From: Lichenicola sp965198575
Lineage (GTDB): Bacteria > Pseudomonadota > Alphaproteobacteria > Acetobacterales > Acetobacteraceae
Length of the DNA: 64,000 nt
Assembly (NCBI RefSeq): GCF_965198575.1
Contig: NZ_OZ240671.1
Span: 1,736,001-1,800,000, forward strand
Direction of reading: 5' to 3'
Shown here: piece by piece, positions 26,692 through 35,265 of the stretch
Layout of the letters: the number at the start of each line of letters is the position of its first letter
Position numbering within the stretch: position 1 is the stretch's first letter
Notes under the pieces: generated by a model
Database searches by the model: none
What the model was told of the DNA's origin: nothing
Seen by the model: only the letters and a program-made list of their open reading frames with translations
Program-made: the position numbers and the translations under genes

Positions 26692-29278
26692 CCTCCGGTC
26701 GATGCAGATGCGCCGGCTGGACCGCCTGCCGGAACAGCAGGCCAGCGGTGCACGGCTGCGGGCTGCGGCATCCCTGGACGGGGTCTCAGGGACGGCGATG
26801 GCGCGCTCCGAGCTGGAGATGAGCCTCAACCGGTTCGTGTTCTGCCTTGTGACCGGCATCTACATGACCGCCGTCAGGTCGCCCAACCTGCATGTCGGGC
26901 TGCTCTACATCGTCGGCTACTTCGCGTTCTCGGGTCTCCTCTTCCTGCACATCCGCCGCTACCCGGAAGCGAACCGGGTGCGGGCGGCGGTGGCGCTCGT
27001 GGGCGACTTCTCGATGATCTCGTTCGAGATGCATGTGGGCGGCGCCCCCACCTCGGCATTCTACCCGCTCTATCTCTGGGTGATCCTGGGCAACGGGTTC
27101 CGTTTTGGCCTGCGCTTCCTGTTCATCGCCATGGCCGCCGCACTGCTCGGCTTCGGTCTGGTCTGCCTGACGACACCGTTCTGGCTGAACCAGAGATACA
27201 TATCCGGGGGTCTCTTCGTCGGGCTGATCATCGTCCCTGCCTATGGCGGCACCTTGATCCGCAAGCTTTCGGCTGCACGACTTCAGGCCGAGGCCGGCAA
27301 CCGCGCGAAGAGCATGTTCCTGGCCAGCGTCAGCCACAGCGTCCGGACGCCATTGAACGCGATCGTCGGCAGCGCTGCCCTGCTGCGGGATACGCCTCTC
27401 GATTCGGAGCAGAACGAGCTCGTCCACAAGCTGCATATCGGCGCCGACATCCTGACCTCGCTGCTGACCGGCATCCTCGATTTTATGCAGATCGAGGCCG
27501 AGCAGATGCCGGTCCGCAACGCGCCGGTCGATGTCGGCAGCATCCTGGCCGACCTCCGGACCTTGATGGCGCCGCAGGCTCGCGCAAAAGGGCTGCGGAT
27601 CTTCATCCACATCGCGAGCGACGTGCCGGCGAAGGTCCTCACCGACGCCCGGCACCTGCACGAGATCCTGCTGAACCTGATCAGCAACGCGCTCAAGTTC
27701 ACCGATTCCGGCGGCATCACGGTCTCGGTCGGGGCAGGTCGTGCCGCCTCCGGTCGGACCGTCCTCACCTTCGACATCATGGATACCGGCATCGGCATCG
27801 AGGCCGACGCGATCGGCCGCATCTTCGACAGTTTCACCCAGGCCGACAGCACGATCCTCGACCGCTTCGGTGGCACCGGCCTCGGCCTGGCGATCGTCAA
27901 GCGCCTGGTCCTGCTGCTCGGCGGCACGATCGGGGTCACCAGCACGGTCGGCGAGGGCAGCGTGTTCTCCTTCAGCCTGGAATGCGAAACCCCGCCGATT
28001 GAAGCATTGCCGGTCAGCCGCCTGTTGTCCTCGGGTCGCCAGCGGATCGTCTTTTTCTCGCTGGGCAAGCGTACAGGGCTGCCACCCCCCCTCGCTGCGC
28101 TGTCGATCCCGACGGACGTGGCGACGACTCCGACAGAACTCGCAGCCCTTCTCCGCAACCCCGGCACCAATGGCGCGCCGCGGCCGATCCTGATCCTGGA
28201 AGGGTCGTCACCGACGGCGAATTTCGACGTCATCGTCCCGTTGCTGACGATGCTCGACCACGCAGGAGACATTCCGCGGCTGCTGATCATCGACGGGATG
28301 CTCGCCGGCGAGGCGCTGCAGCTGCGTCGACACATCACCACTTCGGTCGGCCAGGATTGCACGAGCCAGGACCTGCTTGCCGCCTTGCGCATCTGCACGC
28401 TGATGACGGGCGCCTCCCCGGACGTCGAGGAGGTCCTGCCTGTCCCCGGGCGACGGTTGCAGATCCTTGTCGCCGAGGACAACGCGACCAACCAGCGGCT
28501 GGTCACCAAGATCCTCGAACGCGCCGGCCACGATGTGCATGTCGTGCAGAATGGCGAGGACGCGGTAGTGGCGCTGGTCGACCGGCATTTCGACCTGGCG
28601 CTGCTTGACGTCAACATGCCGGTCATGAGCGGCCTCGAGGCGGCGGAGGAATACCGCGTGCTGTCGATGGGCGACAAGCCGGTGCCGATCGTGGCGCTAA
28701 CGGCGGATGCAACCCCGGACATGGCACGTCGATGCCTCGAAGCAGGGATGGTCGATTGCATCACCAAGCCGGTCACCCCGACCGCGCTGATCGCACGCAT
28801 CGAACAGCTGCTGCCTCACCTGGCGGCCCCGCGGTCGCGACCGGACATCCAGGCCCCCGCGGCAACGGTGTCGAGCATCGACTCGCATCCCTATTTTCGT
28901 GCGGCGCTTCCGGCGCTCGATCGACAGGTCGTGGCCGACCTGCATGCGCTCGGTGGCTCGGACTTCGCGAGCGAGATGCTGAACGGCTTCGTGAAGGATG
29001 CCGAGGATGTCATCGGGCATCTGCTGGAGGCGGCCGAGGGCAACGACCTCCTCACGTACCGCTCGGAGGCGCACGCCCTGCGCAGTGCGGCGGCCAATGT
29101 CGGAGCACGGATCATCCACGACATGTGCGGCCAGTGCCGGGATGTGCTGCCGGCCGAGTTGACGACGCGGGGCCTGAGACTGGCCCAGCGCTTCCAGATC
29201 GAGCTGGCGCGAGTCCGCACGGCGGTACCCCGCCATGACGACCGCGCCGGGCTCCCGCTTATCGGAGGCGGCGATTGA
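26684..29278 (+). CDS. rpfC: RpfC-like hybrid sensor histidine kinase (HK-REC-HPt)
   Basis: An 864-residue inner-membrane kinase. After about 45 cytoplasmic residues come five to six transmembrane segments (about 50-190) without a large periplasmic domain, as in the DSF sensor RpfC. The kinase has H218 in SVSHSVRTPLNAIVG, N-box LLNLISNALKF, DTGIGIE and FGGTGLGLAIVKRL. A receiver at about 592-715 has D642 (LLDVNMPVMSG) and KPVTP. An HPt domain at about 740-850 has H797 in SEAHALRSAAANVGA. Phosphate would pass H218-D642-H797 and then to a separate receiver, most simply the upstream REC-PAS-GGDEF-EAL protein whose stop it overlaps. Convergent with rpfF. The symbol rests on domain order and context. 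Confidence 0.88.
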   Translation: MPSLRSMQMRRLDRLPEQQASGARLRAAASLDGVSGTAMARSELEMSLNRFVFCLVTGIYMTAVRSPNLHVGLLYIVGYFAFSGLLFLHIRRYPEANRVRAAVALVGDFSMISFEMHVGGAPTSAFYPLYLWVILGNGFRFGLRFLFIAMAAALLGFGLVCLTTPFWLNQRYISGGLFVGLIIVPAYGGTLIRKLSAARLQAEAGNRAKSMFLASVSHSVRTPLNAIVGSAALLRDTPLDSEQNELVHKLHIGADILTSLLTGILDFMQIEAEQMPVRNAPVDVGSILADLRTLMAPQARAKGLRIFIHIASDVPAKVLTDARHLHEILLNLISNALKFTDSGGITVSVGAGRAASGRTVLTFDIMDTGIGIEADAIGRIFDSFTQADSTILDRFGGTGLGLAIVKRLVLLLGGTIGVTSTVGEGSVFSFSLECETPPIEALPVSRLLSSGRQRIVFFSLGKRTGLPPPLAALSIPTDVATTPTELAALLRNPGTNGAPRPILILEGSSPTANFDVIVPLLTMLDHAGDIPRLLIIDGMLAGEALQLRRHITTSVGQDCTSQDLLAALRICTLMTGASPDVEEVLPVPGRRLQILVAEDNATNQRLVTKILERAGHDVHVVQNGEDAVVALVDRHFDLALLDVNMPVMSGLEAAEEYRVLSMGDKPVPIVALTADATPDMARRCLEAGMVDCITKPVTPTALIARIEQLLPHLAAPRSRPDIQAPAATVSSIDSHPYFRAALPALDRQVVADLHALGGSDFASEMLNGFVKDAEDVIGHLLEAAEGNDLLTYRSEAHALRSAAANVGARIIHDMCGQCRDVLPAELTTRGLRLAQRFQIELARVRTAVPRHDDRAGLPLIGGGD

Positions 29279-29292
29279 GACGGTAGGCGACC

Positions 29293-29323
29293 GCGGCGCA
29301 CCGGTCGGTGTGCTGTTCGCCGC
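29293..29323. terminator. stem-loop between rpfC-like and rpfF genes
   Basis: GCGGCG and CGCCGC enclose an inner perfect hairpin CACCG-GT-CGGTG in the 77-bp convergent gap. The compound hairpin is GC-rich and lacks a clean T-tract, so it is a candidate bidirectional barrier rather than a proven terminator. Confidence 0.35.
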
Positions 29324-29355
29324 AGGCCCGTGTGTGGATGGCACTGCGGAGCGAT

Positions 29356-30330
29356 CTACTCCGCGGCCATCTGCGAGAGCGCGCCCGATGCGTTGGCCAC
29401 CCGCTTCTTCTGGGCTGCAGCCAGGCGGTCCATCTTGCGCAGGTCAGCAGCGGTGAGGTTGAGAGCCGCCTCGACCCAGATATCGACGACGTCACGCAGT
29501 TCCTGCTCGGAGATCGGCTTCACCCGCCGGCGCGCCTGATAGACGGCGGTGTGCGCGTTGTGCTTGCGCGCGTTGCTCTCGATGTAGCGGGCGGTCGCAT
29601 ATTCGCCCTCGCCGTCTTCTGCCAGGACGTCCACCACGCCCATCTCGAAGAGCTCCTCGGCGGTATAGATCCGTCCGCTCAGGATCATCTTCTCGGCCCG
29701 CACGCAGTCGAGGCGACGCGACAGGAAGCTGTAGGCGCCCATGCCGGGGAACAGGTTGAACAGGATTTCCGGCAGGCCGATCTTGGCGCTGCGCTCGGCG
29801 ATGATGACGTCGTGGGCCAGCGCACACTCGAAGCCGCCACCGAGCGCATCGCCCTGGATCAGGCCGATCGTCACGACCGGGACGCCGAACGAGGTCGAGT
29901 TGCTGTAGATCAGGTCGGTGCAGGCGTGGGCATAGGACTGCATCGCCAGCCGGTTGCCGCTCCGGATCTTTTCGGCGAACAGGGTCAGGTCGCCACCCAG
30001 GTTGTAGATGCCGGGAATGCGCGACGCCGTGACCACATACTGGACCGGGTCGCCACCGCCGCGACGGGTCATCTCATGCAGGTTGGGGATCATCTGGTGC
30101 AGCGACTTCATGTCGCGGAGGAGCTGCGGGGTGAAGCAGACAAAGCCGTCGCGCGGGCGCATGAAATTCCACAGCGTGCGGCGCTTGGTGTCGATGACGA
30201 CGTCCAGCGTCTCAAAGCCGGTGGCCAGCAGCTCGGACGGGCCAACGTCGGCCGGGGCAAAATGCGGCCAGGCCGAAGAGGAGGCCGGGGCCTGGGGAAT
30301 GTAGCTGTCCTTAGATTGAATGAGCGTCAT
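29356..30330 (-). CDS. rpfF: DSF synthase, RpfF-type enoyl-CoA hydratase/thioesterase
   Basis: A 324-residue crotonase-fold enzyme that would make a cis-2-unsaturated fatty acid signal from 3-hydroxyacyl-ACP by dehydration and thioester cleavage. The two glutamates needed in RpfF are present with the correct spacing of 20: E168 in QGDALGGGFECAL and E188 in IGLPEILFNLFPGMGAYSF. The latter motif is specific to RpfF and is not shared with ordinary fatty-acid-oxidation hydratases. Further RpfF marks are YNLGGDLTLFAEKIRSG and LSRRLDCVRAEKMILSGRIY. The ATG at 30330 has GAGGGA eight bases upstream. Convergent with the RpfC-like sensor. Confidence 0.93.
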   Translation of the reverse strand: MTLIQSKDSYIPQAPASSSAWPHFAPADVGPSELLATGFETLDVVIDTKRRTLWNFMRPRDGFVCFTPQLLRDMKSLHQMIPNLHEMTRRGGGDPVQYVVTASRIPGIYNLGGDLTLFAEKIRSGNRLAMQSYAHACTDLIYSNSTSFGVPVVTIGLIQGDALGGGFECALAHDVIIAERSAKIGLPEILFNLFPGMGAYSFLSRRLDCVRAEKMILSGRIYTAEELFEMGVVDVLAEDGEGEYATARYIESNARKHNAHTAVYQARRRVKPISEQELRDVVDIWVEAALNLTAADLRKMDRLAAAQKKRVANASGALSQMAAE

Positions 30331-30592
30331 AATTCATATCCCTCATGTTGAGGTGCTTCTGGCTCCGACCGTCTTCCTGACGGCTCTAGAAAGAGCACCG
30401 TCAACATTGTTGCTCGAAGGACAACAAAGGTTCCAGCTTCCTAACAAACGATCTGAAGAATAACTTATTCCTTAAATCTGCGACTTATCTCAATATTGAT
30501 ACAGTGCACCCGGATTGCTTCGTCCGCCGGCCGATACCCATTGATTTTGTTATAGGAAGCGAACCCTCAACACCGGGAGCGCCGAACGGTGC
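30331..30592 (-). promoter_or_regulatory. AT-rich upstream region of rpfF with two inverted repeats
   Basis: A 262-bp gene-free stretch, clearly richer in A/T than its surroundings (notably 30420-30510). It contains the palindrome CAACATTGTTG (30402-30412) and a hairpin CCGTC-TTCCT-GACGG (30369-30383), both between the likely promoter zone and the rpfF start. Several TATT/TTAAAT-like runs on the minus strand could be -10 elements, but none stands out. Likely the control region of rpfF; the regulators are unknown. No ORF with coding character is seen here. Confidence 0.5.
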
Positions 30593-31720
30593 TCAGGACC
30601 GGGCGGCGATATCCACCACGGCCATACGCCCGGTTGTGGTGCCGAAGGCCAGGGCGCTGCCGTCGCTGCTGAACGACAGCGCCGAGACGGATCCATGCCC
30701 GGCGCCGCACACCGGCAGCACACGACGGCTGCCGACGTCGGACATCAGCACGGTGCCGTCGGCGAATCCGGCCGCGACGATCTCGTGCTGCGGATGGAAT
30801 ACGACCCGGGTGCAGACGCTGTCCGGCACGCCTGCCAGCTCGGTCGGCGGCTTGCCCATCGGGCCGCCGCCGAAGAACGGCCACAGCACGACCGCCTCGG
30901 CACCACTGGTCGCCAGCCACTTGCCGTTGCGCGAGAAGCTGAACGACTGGGTTTTTTGCGGATAGCCACTCATGCGCATGTTGTGGCCGTCCGACAGCCG
31001 CCAGCCATGCAGCTCGTTCTCCTGCATCGCGGTGACCAGCGCCTCGCCGTCGGGATGCAGCGCCACGCCGATATGGCTGCCCTTCCAGGTAAGCACCCGC
31101 GCCGAGTCGCTCTTGGATGCGGCGAACCAGAGCGAGGCACCGTTGTAATGCGAGGTCGCGATGCGCTTGCCCTTGGCATCGAATGCGATGCCGGACACCG
31201 TGCTCTCGTGCGTGAGCGTTTTCAGCAGCTGGCCGCTGCCGTCACGCAGCTCCACGAGCTTGCCCACGGCAGACGCGATCAGCCCACGCGGAGCCTCGTT
31301 ATCGCCACGTCGTTTCGCCTGGCCGGGCTTGTCGTCGGCGAAGCTCGCCACGTGCTCGACCCATCGCCGGCCGGTGGCGAGCTCGATGACCACTCCGTCG
31401 CCGCTGGTCCGGCACAACCGGTTGTCGTCGCCGCCGGTGAGGAAGCCCTGGGGTCCGATGTCGGCAGCCAGGCTCAGCACGGCACCGTCATGCACCGGCA
31501 CCAGACGCCAGTCGGCCGCGGAGCTGGTCGTGCGTGGCGCCAGGTGCAGCTCGCCCTCACCGGTGGCAAAGCCGGCGAGGCTGCCGTCGCGCGAGAACAC
31601 GCAGCCGACGATGAACGCGTCCACCGTGCTGGTGACGCCGCGGGTACGCAGCAGGTGGTCGGGATCCGCCAGCGCGGACGTGCCGAGGTCGGATGTGGTC
31701 TCGGCGCCGGACATGCTCAT
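30593..31720 (-). CDS. WD40-repeat protein coupled to COG0523 GTPase
   Basis: A 375-residue beta-propeller with about seven WD40-like blades, seen as repeating patterns such as VSGIAFDAKGKRIATSHYNG, SFSFSRNGKWLATSGAEAVV and VSALSFSSDGSALAFGTTTG. There is no signal peptide or enzymatic motif, so it is a probable scaffold or binding platform in the cytoplasm. Its ATG overlaps the stop of the CobW-type GTPase by 4 bp (ATGA), implying translational coupling and a shared role, possibly metal delivery to a target. It is the last gene of a long minus-strand run. Confidence 0.85.
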   Translation of the reverse strand: MSMSGAETTSDLGTSALADPDHLLRTRGVTSTVDAFIVGCVFSRDGSLAGFATGEGELHLAPRTTSSAADWRLVPVHDGAVLSLAADIGPQGFLTGGDDNRLCRTSGDGVVIELATGRRWVEHVASFADDKPGQAKRRGDNEAPRGLIASAVGKLVELRDGSGQLLKTLTHESTVSGIAFDAKGKRIATSHYNGASLWFAASKSDSARVLTWKGSHIGVALHPDGEALVTAMQENELHGWRLSDGHNMRMSGYPQKTQSFSFSRNGKWLATSGAEAVVLWPFFGGGPMGKPPTELAGVPDSVCTRVVFHPQHEIVAAGFADGTVLMSDVGSRRVLPVCGAGHGSVSALSFSSDGSALAFGTTTGRMAVVDIAARS

Positions 31721-32727
31721 CGGGCGCGGCAGGACTCGAAGCCGCGACGCAGGCGCGGGCGGTTCAGGTTGCGGCCGATGAACACCAGCTTCGAGCTGCG
31801 CACCTGGTCGGGCTTCCAGGCTCCGAGGAAGTCTCCGTCGGCCATCATGTGCACCGCCTGGAACGCGAAGCGGCGGGGCTCGCCGGCGAAATTCAGGATC
31901 CCCTTGGAGCGCAGGATGTCGCCACCCTGCTCCTGCAGCAGCGCGCCGATCCAGGCCTGGAACTTCGCCTGGTCGAGCGGCTCGGCCAGCTCGAAGGACA
32001 GGCTGGTGACGTCCTCGTTGTGGCTGTGGCTCTCCTCCTCGAGGAAGTCCGGCGCCACTTCCAGCGCCCGGCTGAGATCGAAGCCACCCTGGTCCAGCAC
32101 GTCGGCGAGGGCCACGTTGCCGCGCACCGCGCGATGCAGCCGGACGAAGCGGTTGATGCCGCGGATCTGCTCCTCGAGTGCCAGCAGCGTCGGCTCGTCG
32201 ACGAGATCGGTCTTGTTCAGGATGATGACGTCGGCGAACGCGATCTGGGTGCGCGCCTCGGGGCTGTCCAGAAGCCGGGCCGGCAGGTTCAGCGCGTCGA
32301 CCACGGTGACCACGGCATCGAGGCGGGTCTTGGCGCGGATCTCGTCATCGACGAAGAAGGTCTGGGCGACGGGCGCCGGATCGGCCAGGCCGGTGGTCTC
32401 GACGATGATGCCGTCGAACTTCGTGCGCCGCTTCATCAGCGCGCCCAGGATGCGGATCAGGTCGCCGCGGACGGTGCAGCAGATGCACCCGTTATTCATC
32501 TCGAACACCTCCTCGTCGCTCTCGACGACGAGGTCGTTATCCACACCGAGCTCTCCGAACTCGTTGATCACGACCGCATATTTCCGCCCGTGCTGGGCGG
32601 TCAGGATGTGGTTCAGCAGCGTGGTCTTGCCGGCCCCGAGATAGCCGGTCAGCACGGTCACCGGCACAAGCGTCGCACCCGCGCTGGCAGTGGTGTTCGG
32701 TGCCTGCATCTCGATCGTGTCAGCCAT
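31717..32727 (-). CDS. CobW/COG0523-family GTP-binding metallochaperone
   Basis: A 336-residue G3E GTPase with Walker A GYLGAGKTTLLN, the metal-binding CxCC motif (NNGCICCTVRGDL), Walker B region IIVETTGLADP and base-recognition NKTD. The C-terminal CobW domain includes SLSFELAEPLDQAKFQAWI and ends in an Arg-rich tail. An HSHNE stretch (about 238) could add metal ligands. The family inserts or traffics Zn, Co or other metals; the subgroup cannot be fixed without alignment, although zinc-responsive members are common. Its start overlaps the upstream O-antigen ligase by 8 bp, and its stop overlaps the WD40 gene start. Confidence 0.9.
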   Translation of the reverse strand: MADTIEMQAPNTTASAGATLVPVTVLTGYLGAGKTTLLNHILTAQHGRKYAVVINEFGELGVDNDLVVESDEEVFEMNNGCICCTVRGDLIRILGALMKRRTKFDGIIVETTGLADPAPVAQTFFVDDEIRAKTRLDAVVTVVDALNLPARLLDSPEARTQIAFADVIILNKTDLVDEPTLLALEEQIRGINRFVRLHRAVRGNVALADVLDQGGFDLSRALEVAPDFLEEESHSHNEDVTSLSFELAEPLDQAKFQAWIGALLQEQGGDILRSKGILNFAGEPRRFAFQAVHMMADGDFLGAWKPDQVRSSKLVFIGRNLNRPRLRRGFESCRAR

Positions 32728-34123
32728 CTCGTGCCTCGCTCTCCAGGGTGGGCTGCATATAGGGTCGGGGGGTGGCGTGGCCAGGGGCTGGGGGCGACAC
32801 CTCCGCCAGGCCCACCCCCAGGATCAGGAAGAACCACCCGCCGAGCGGCATGTTGGTGAAGGCGCTGGCCGAGGCGATCGGCCACTCATGGATGAACACC
32901 GCGGCGAACAGCCCGACCCGGTATGCCTGGTGCAGCGGCACTTGGCCTCTGGAGGCAAGCCCGCGCGACAGGGCGATCAGCCAGGCAATCACCATCGCCC
33001 AGAACAGCGCCAGCCCAACCACGCCAGAGTCCGTCAGCGCCTGCAGGGCGTGATTGTGGGCATGCTGGACACAGATCGCCACACCTCCGCCATCGCCCTC
33101 GGCGTCGCCCCACGGCGGCCATGCGTGGAAGTAGGCCGGATCGGGGCAGCCGTTGCGGAAGCCGTCGAAGCCGAGCCCGGTCATCGGATTGGCCAGCCCG
33201 ATCGCCAGCGCGCGGTTGTAGATCAACCCGTAGGAACTGTGCGGAAAGTCGCGCATCTGCCGCGCGAACAGCACCACCAGGTGGCTGAAGCTGCGCGGCG
33301 AGAGGACGGCGGACACCGCAACCAGCAGCGGTGCGGCCACCAGGGCTGCCAGCAATGGACCGCGCAAGCGGCGCAGCAGCAGGCCGGCGACCACCAGCCC
33401 GAGCAGGGTCAGCAGCATCGGCATGCGCTGGCCGGCCAGCACCATCATGGCGAGGCCGGCCAGCAACGGCAGCACCGAGGCGGCCGCCAGCAGCGATCGA
33501 AAGGCTGGCTTCACGGAACGCCCCCGGAGCCAGGCGCCGCCGGCGATCCAGGCGCTGGCGACCAGCATCGTCGGCAGCAGCAGGCGGGACAGCGGTGCGG
33601 CGGCGCGCGGCTTGTCGTATGGGCCGGTCAGGGTGCCGTCGTGGAACCTGGGGTTGCCGAACAGGTTCCGGCCGGTCACGTCCTGCAACAACATCTGGGC
33701 GGCGATGTAGAGGCACGCCACCGCCAGCAGCCAGCCGACCAGCCGGCGCGCGCGCGGACCCTCCAGCACGGAATGCTGCAGGGCCGCGACGAACAGCAGG
33801 AACCGCAAGGTGGCAGCAGCCTGGACGAACCCCGGCCAGCCGCCAGTCCCGAACGGACCCACCGGCAGCGAGCAGATCGTCAGCCACCCCCACCAGATCA
33901 GCGCGATCGGCACCCATGGCGTGGCGGTCCAGCGCCACTCGCCGCTGAGGCCGGATCGCACCAGGAAGCCGATCGCAACGACATCGATCGTCGCCTCCGC
34001 CAGCCCTCGGCCATGCACCAGGAAGATCACGCACAGCATCGTGGCGATGAGGCAAAGGCGGTCGAGCAGACGGATCACGGCAGGACGCCGGATGACGGGA
34101 GGAGGCAGGGAGGCAACGGCCAT
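32720..34123 (-). CDS. O-antigen ligase/Wzy_C family membrane protein
   Basis: A 467-residue polytopic inner-membrane protein with about ten to twelve hydrophobic helices and a periplasmic loop carrying NPMTGLGFDGFRNG and HNHALQALTDSGVVGLALF, the signature of the Wzy_C/O-antigen ligase family (WaaL or oligosaccharide polymerase). It would join a lipid-linked glycan to lipid A core or to another acceptor. It lies directly between a GT4 glycosyltransferase (10-bp gap) and the COG0523 GTPase (8-bp overlap). Ligase and polymerase cannot be told apart by eye. Confidence 0.85.
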   Translation of the reverse strand: MAVASLPPPVIRRPAVIRLLDRLCLIATMLCVIFLVHGRGLAEATIDVVAIGFLVRSGLSGEWRWTATPWVPIALIWWGWLTICSLPVGPFGTGGWPGFVQAAATLRFLLFVAALQHSVLEGPRARRLVGWLLAVACLYIAAQMLLQDVTGRNLFGNPRFHDGTLTGPYDKPRAAAPLSRLLLPTMLVASAWIAGGAWLRGRSVKPAFRSLLAAASVLPLLAGLAMMVLAGQRMPMLLTLLGLVVAGLLLRRLRGPLLAALVAAPLLVAVSAVLSPRSFSHLVVLFARQMRDFPHSSYGLIYNRALAIGLANPMTGLGFDGFRNGCPDPAYFHAWPPWGDAEGDGGGVAICVQHAHNHALQALTDSGVVGLALFWAMVIAWLIALSRGLASRGQVPLHQAYRVGLFAAVFIHEWPIASASAFTNMPLGGWFFLILGVGLAEVSPPAPGHATPRPYMQPTLESEARDG

Positions 34124-34132
34124 GAATTGGGG

Positions 34133-35233
34133 TTAGCCCGAACCGGCACGTGCGGAAACCGCCGCCAGCACCTGCGCCCGGATCGCCGCCAGCCTTGACC
34201 GGGCCGCCGGCAGGTCGAATCCAGCGGACCGGGCGAGCCCGGCCGCAGCCAGGCGAATGCGCTCCGGCTCGCTCCGGGCCAGGCCGACCAGGGCGTCCCC
34301 CAGCAGGTCCGGCCGATCCGGATCGATCACCAGTGCCGCGTCCCGGACCAGCTCGGCCAGGCCGCCGCGATCGGACGCAACCAGGGCCGCCCCACAGGCC
34401 ATCGCCTCCAGCGCGGTCAGTCCGAACGGCTCGGGCCAGCGGCTGGGCACCACGACGATCGCCGCCCGCGCCATCGATTCCAGCACCGCCTGGTGCGGCC
34501 GGTAGCCCGGCAGCGACACGCCCGCCTCGGCCGCCGCGACGCGAAGCCGGGTCAGGAACGGCGTGTCGGCGGCGGCCTGGTGGAAGCGGTCGGCGCCGAT
34601 CATCTCGGCACGCCAGCCGGGGAGCTGCGGCAGCGCGCGGGCGCAGGCGGCAACGAAACTGTCCGCGCCCTTGTCGGCAACCAGGCGGCCGGCGAACAGG
34701 ATCAGCCGGCCGCGATCGGGCATCGGCAGGTGAGGTGGCAGCGCTGCGAGGTCGAGGCAGTTCGGCAGCACGTCGACCCGCGTCGTCCCGGCGAGGCCCT
34801 CGAGGAAGCGTTGCCGGAGATGCTCCGACACGGTGACGACATGCACGCGCCGGGCAAGCTGCGACCGCTGCCATGCCGTCCGGGCTCGGCGCATGCCCTG
34901 CGGATCGTTGTGCAGGACCAGGATGACCGGCAAGCGGGGAAACCGCCGGGCCAGGTAGGAGGCGATCTCGGGCCGGTTATGCACCTCGACCAGGCCGGGC
35001 CGCGCCTGCTGCAGGATCGTGGCGACGCCGGCAGCATGGCGGATCCCTGGCCCGCGCAGGCGCAGATGCGGCGGCCAGGAGAGCGGCCGGACCGGGCTGT
35101 AGCGCCGATCGAGGAACGGCGTTTCGGCGATTGCCCGGCCGAGCACCAGGTCATCCGGGCGGGAGAGCCGATGCACCAGCAGCCCGATCGCGCCGACCGC
35201 CTCGGGTGAAAACCCTTCACGCGGCGGCAGCAC
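34133..35233 (-). CDS. family 4 glycosyltransferase
   Basis: A 366-residue GT-B enzyme: N-terminal Rossmann half (VEVHNRPEIASYLARRFP, VILVLHNDPQGMRRAR) and C-terminal nucleotide-sugar half (LILFAGRLVADKGADSFVAA, VVVPSRWPEPFGLTALEAMACGAALVASDRGGLAEL) with the E-x7-E motif in EPFGLTALE. It probably adds a sugar during surface polysaccharide or LPS core assembly with the adjacent ligase. The GTG at 35233 is the only standard start, but coding-like sequence (DPRVAIV) continues upstream in the same frame toward the GST gene, so the real start may be a rare codon such as the CTG overlapping the GST stop. Confidence 0.88.
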   Translation of the reverse strand: MLPPREGFSPEAVGAIGLLVHRLSRPDDLVLGRAIAETPFLDRRYSPVRPLSWPPHLRLRGPGIRHAAGVATILQQARPGLVEVHNRPEIASYLARRFPRLPVILVLHNDPQGMRRARTAWQRSQLARRVHVVTVSEHLRQRFLEGLAGTTRVDVLPNCLDLAALPPHLPMPDRGRLILFAGRLVADKGADSFVAACARALPQLPGWRAEMIGADRFHQAAADTPFLTRLRVAAAEAGVSLPGYRPHQAVLESMARAAIVVVPSRWPEPFGLTALEAMACGAALVASDRGGLAELVRDAALVIDPDRPDLLGDALVGLARSEPERIRLAAAGLARSAGFDLPAARSRLAAIRAQVLAAVSARAGSG

Positions 35234-35265
35234 GATCGCGACGCGTGGGTCCGCTCCGGATGCGC

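Noticed and set aside
32690..34198. Gln/His-rich plus-strand frame opposite the O-antigen ligase
   Set aside because: The membrane-protein gene on the other strand has family motifs; the plus-strand product is an antisense artefact of hydrophobic codons.
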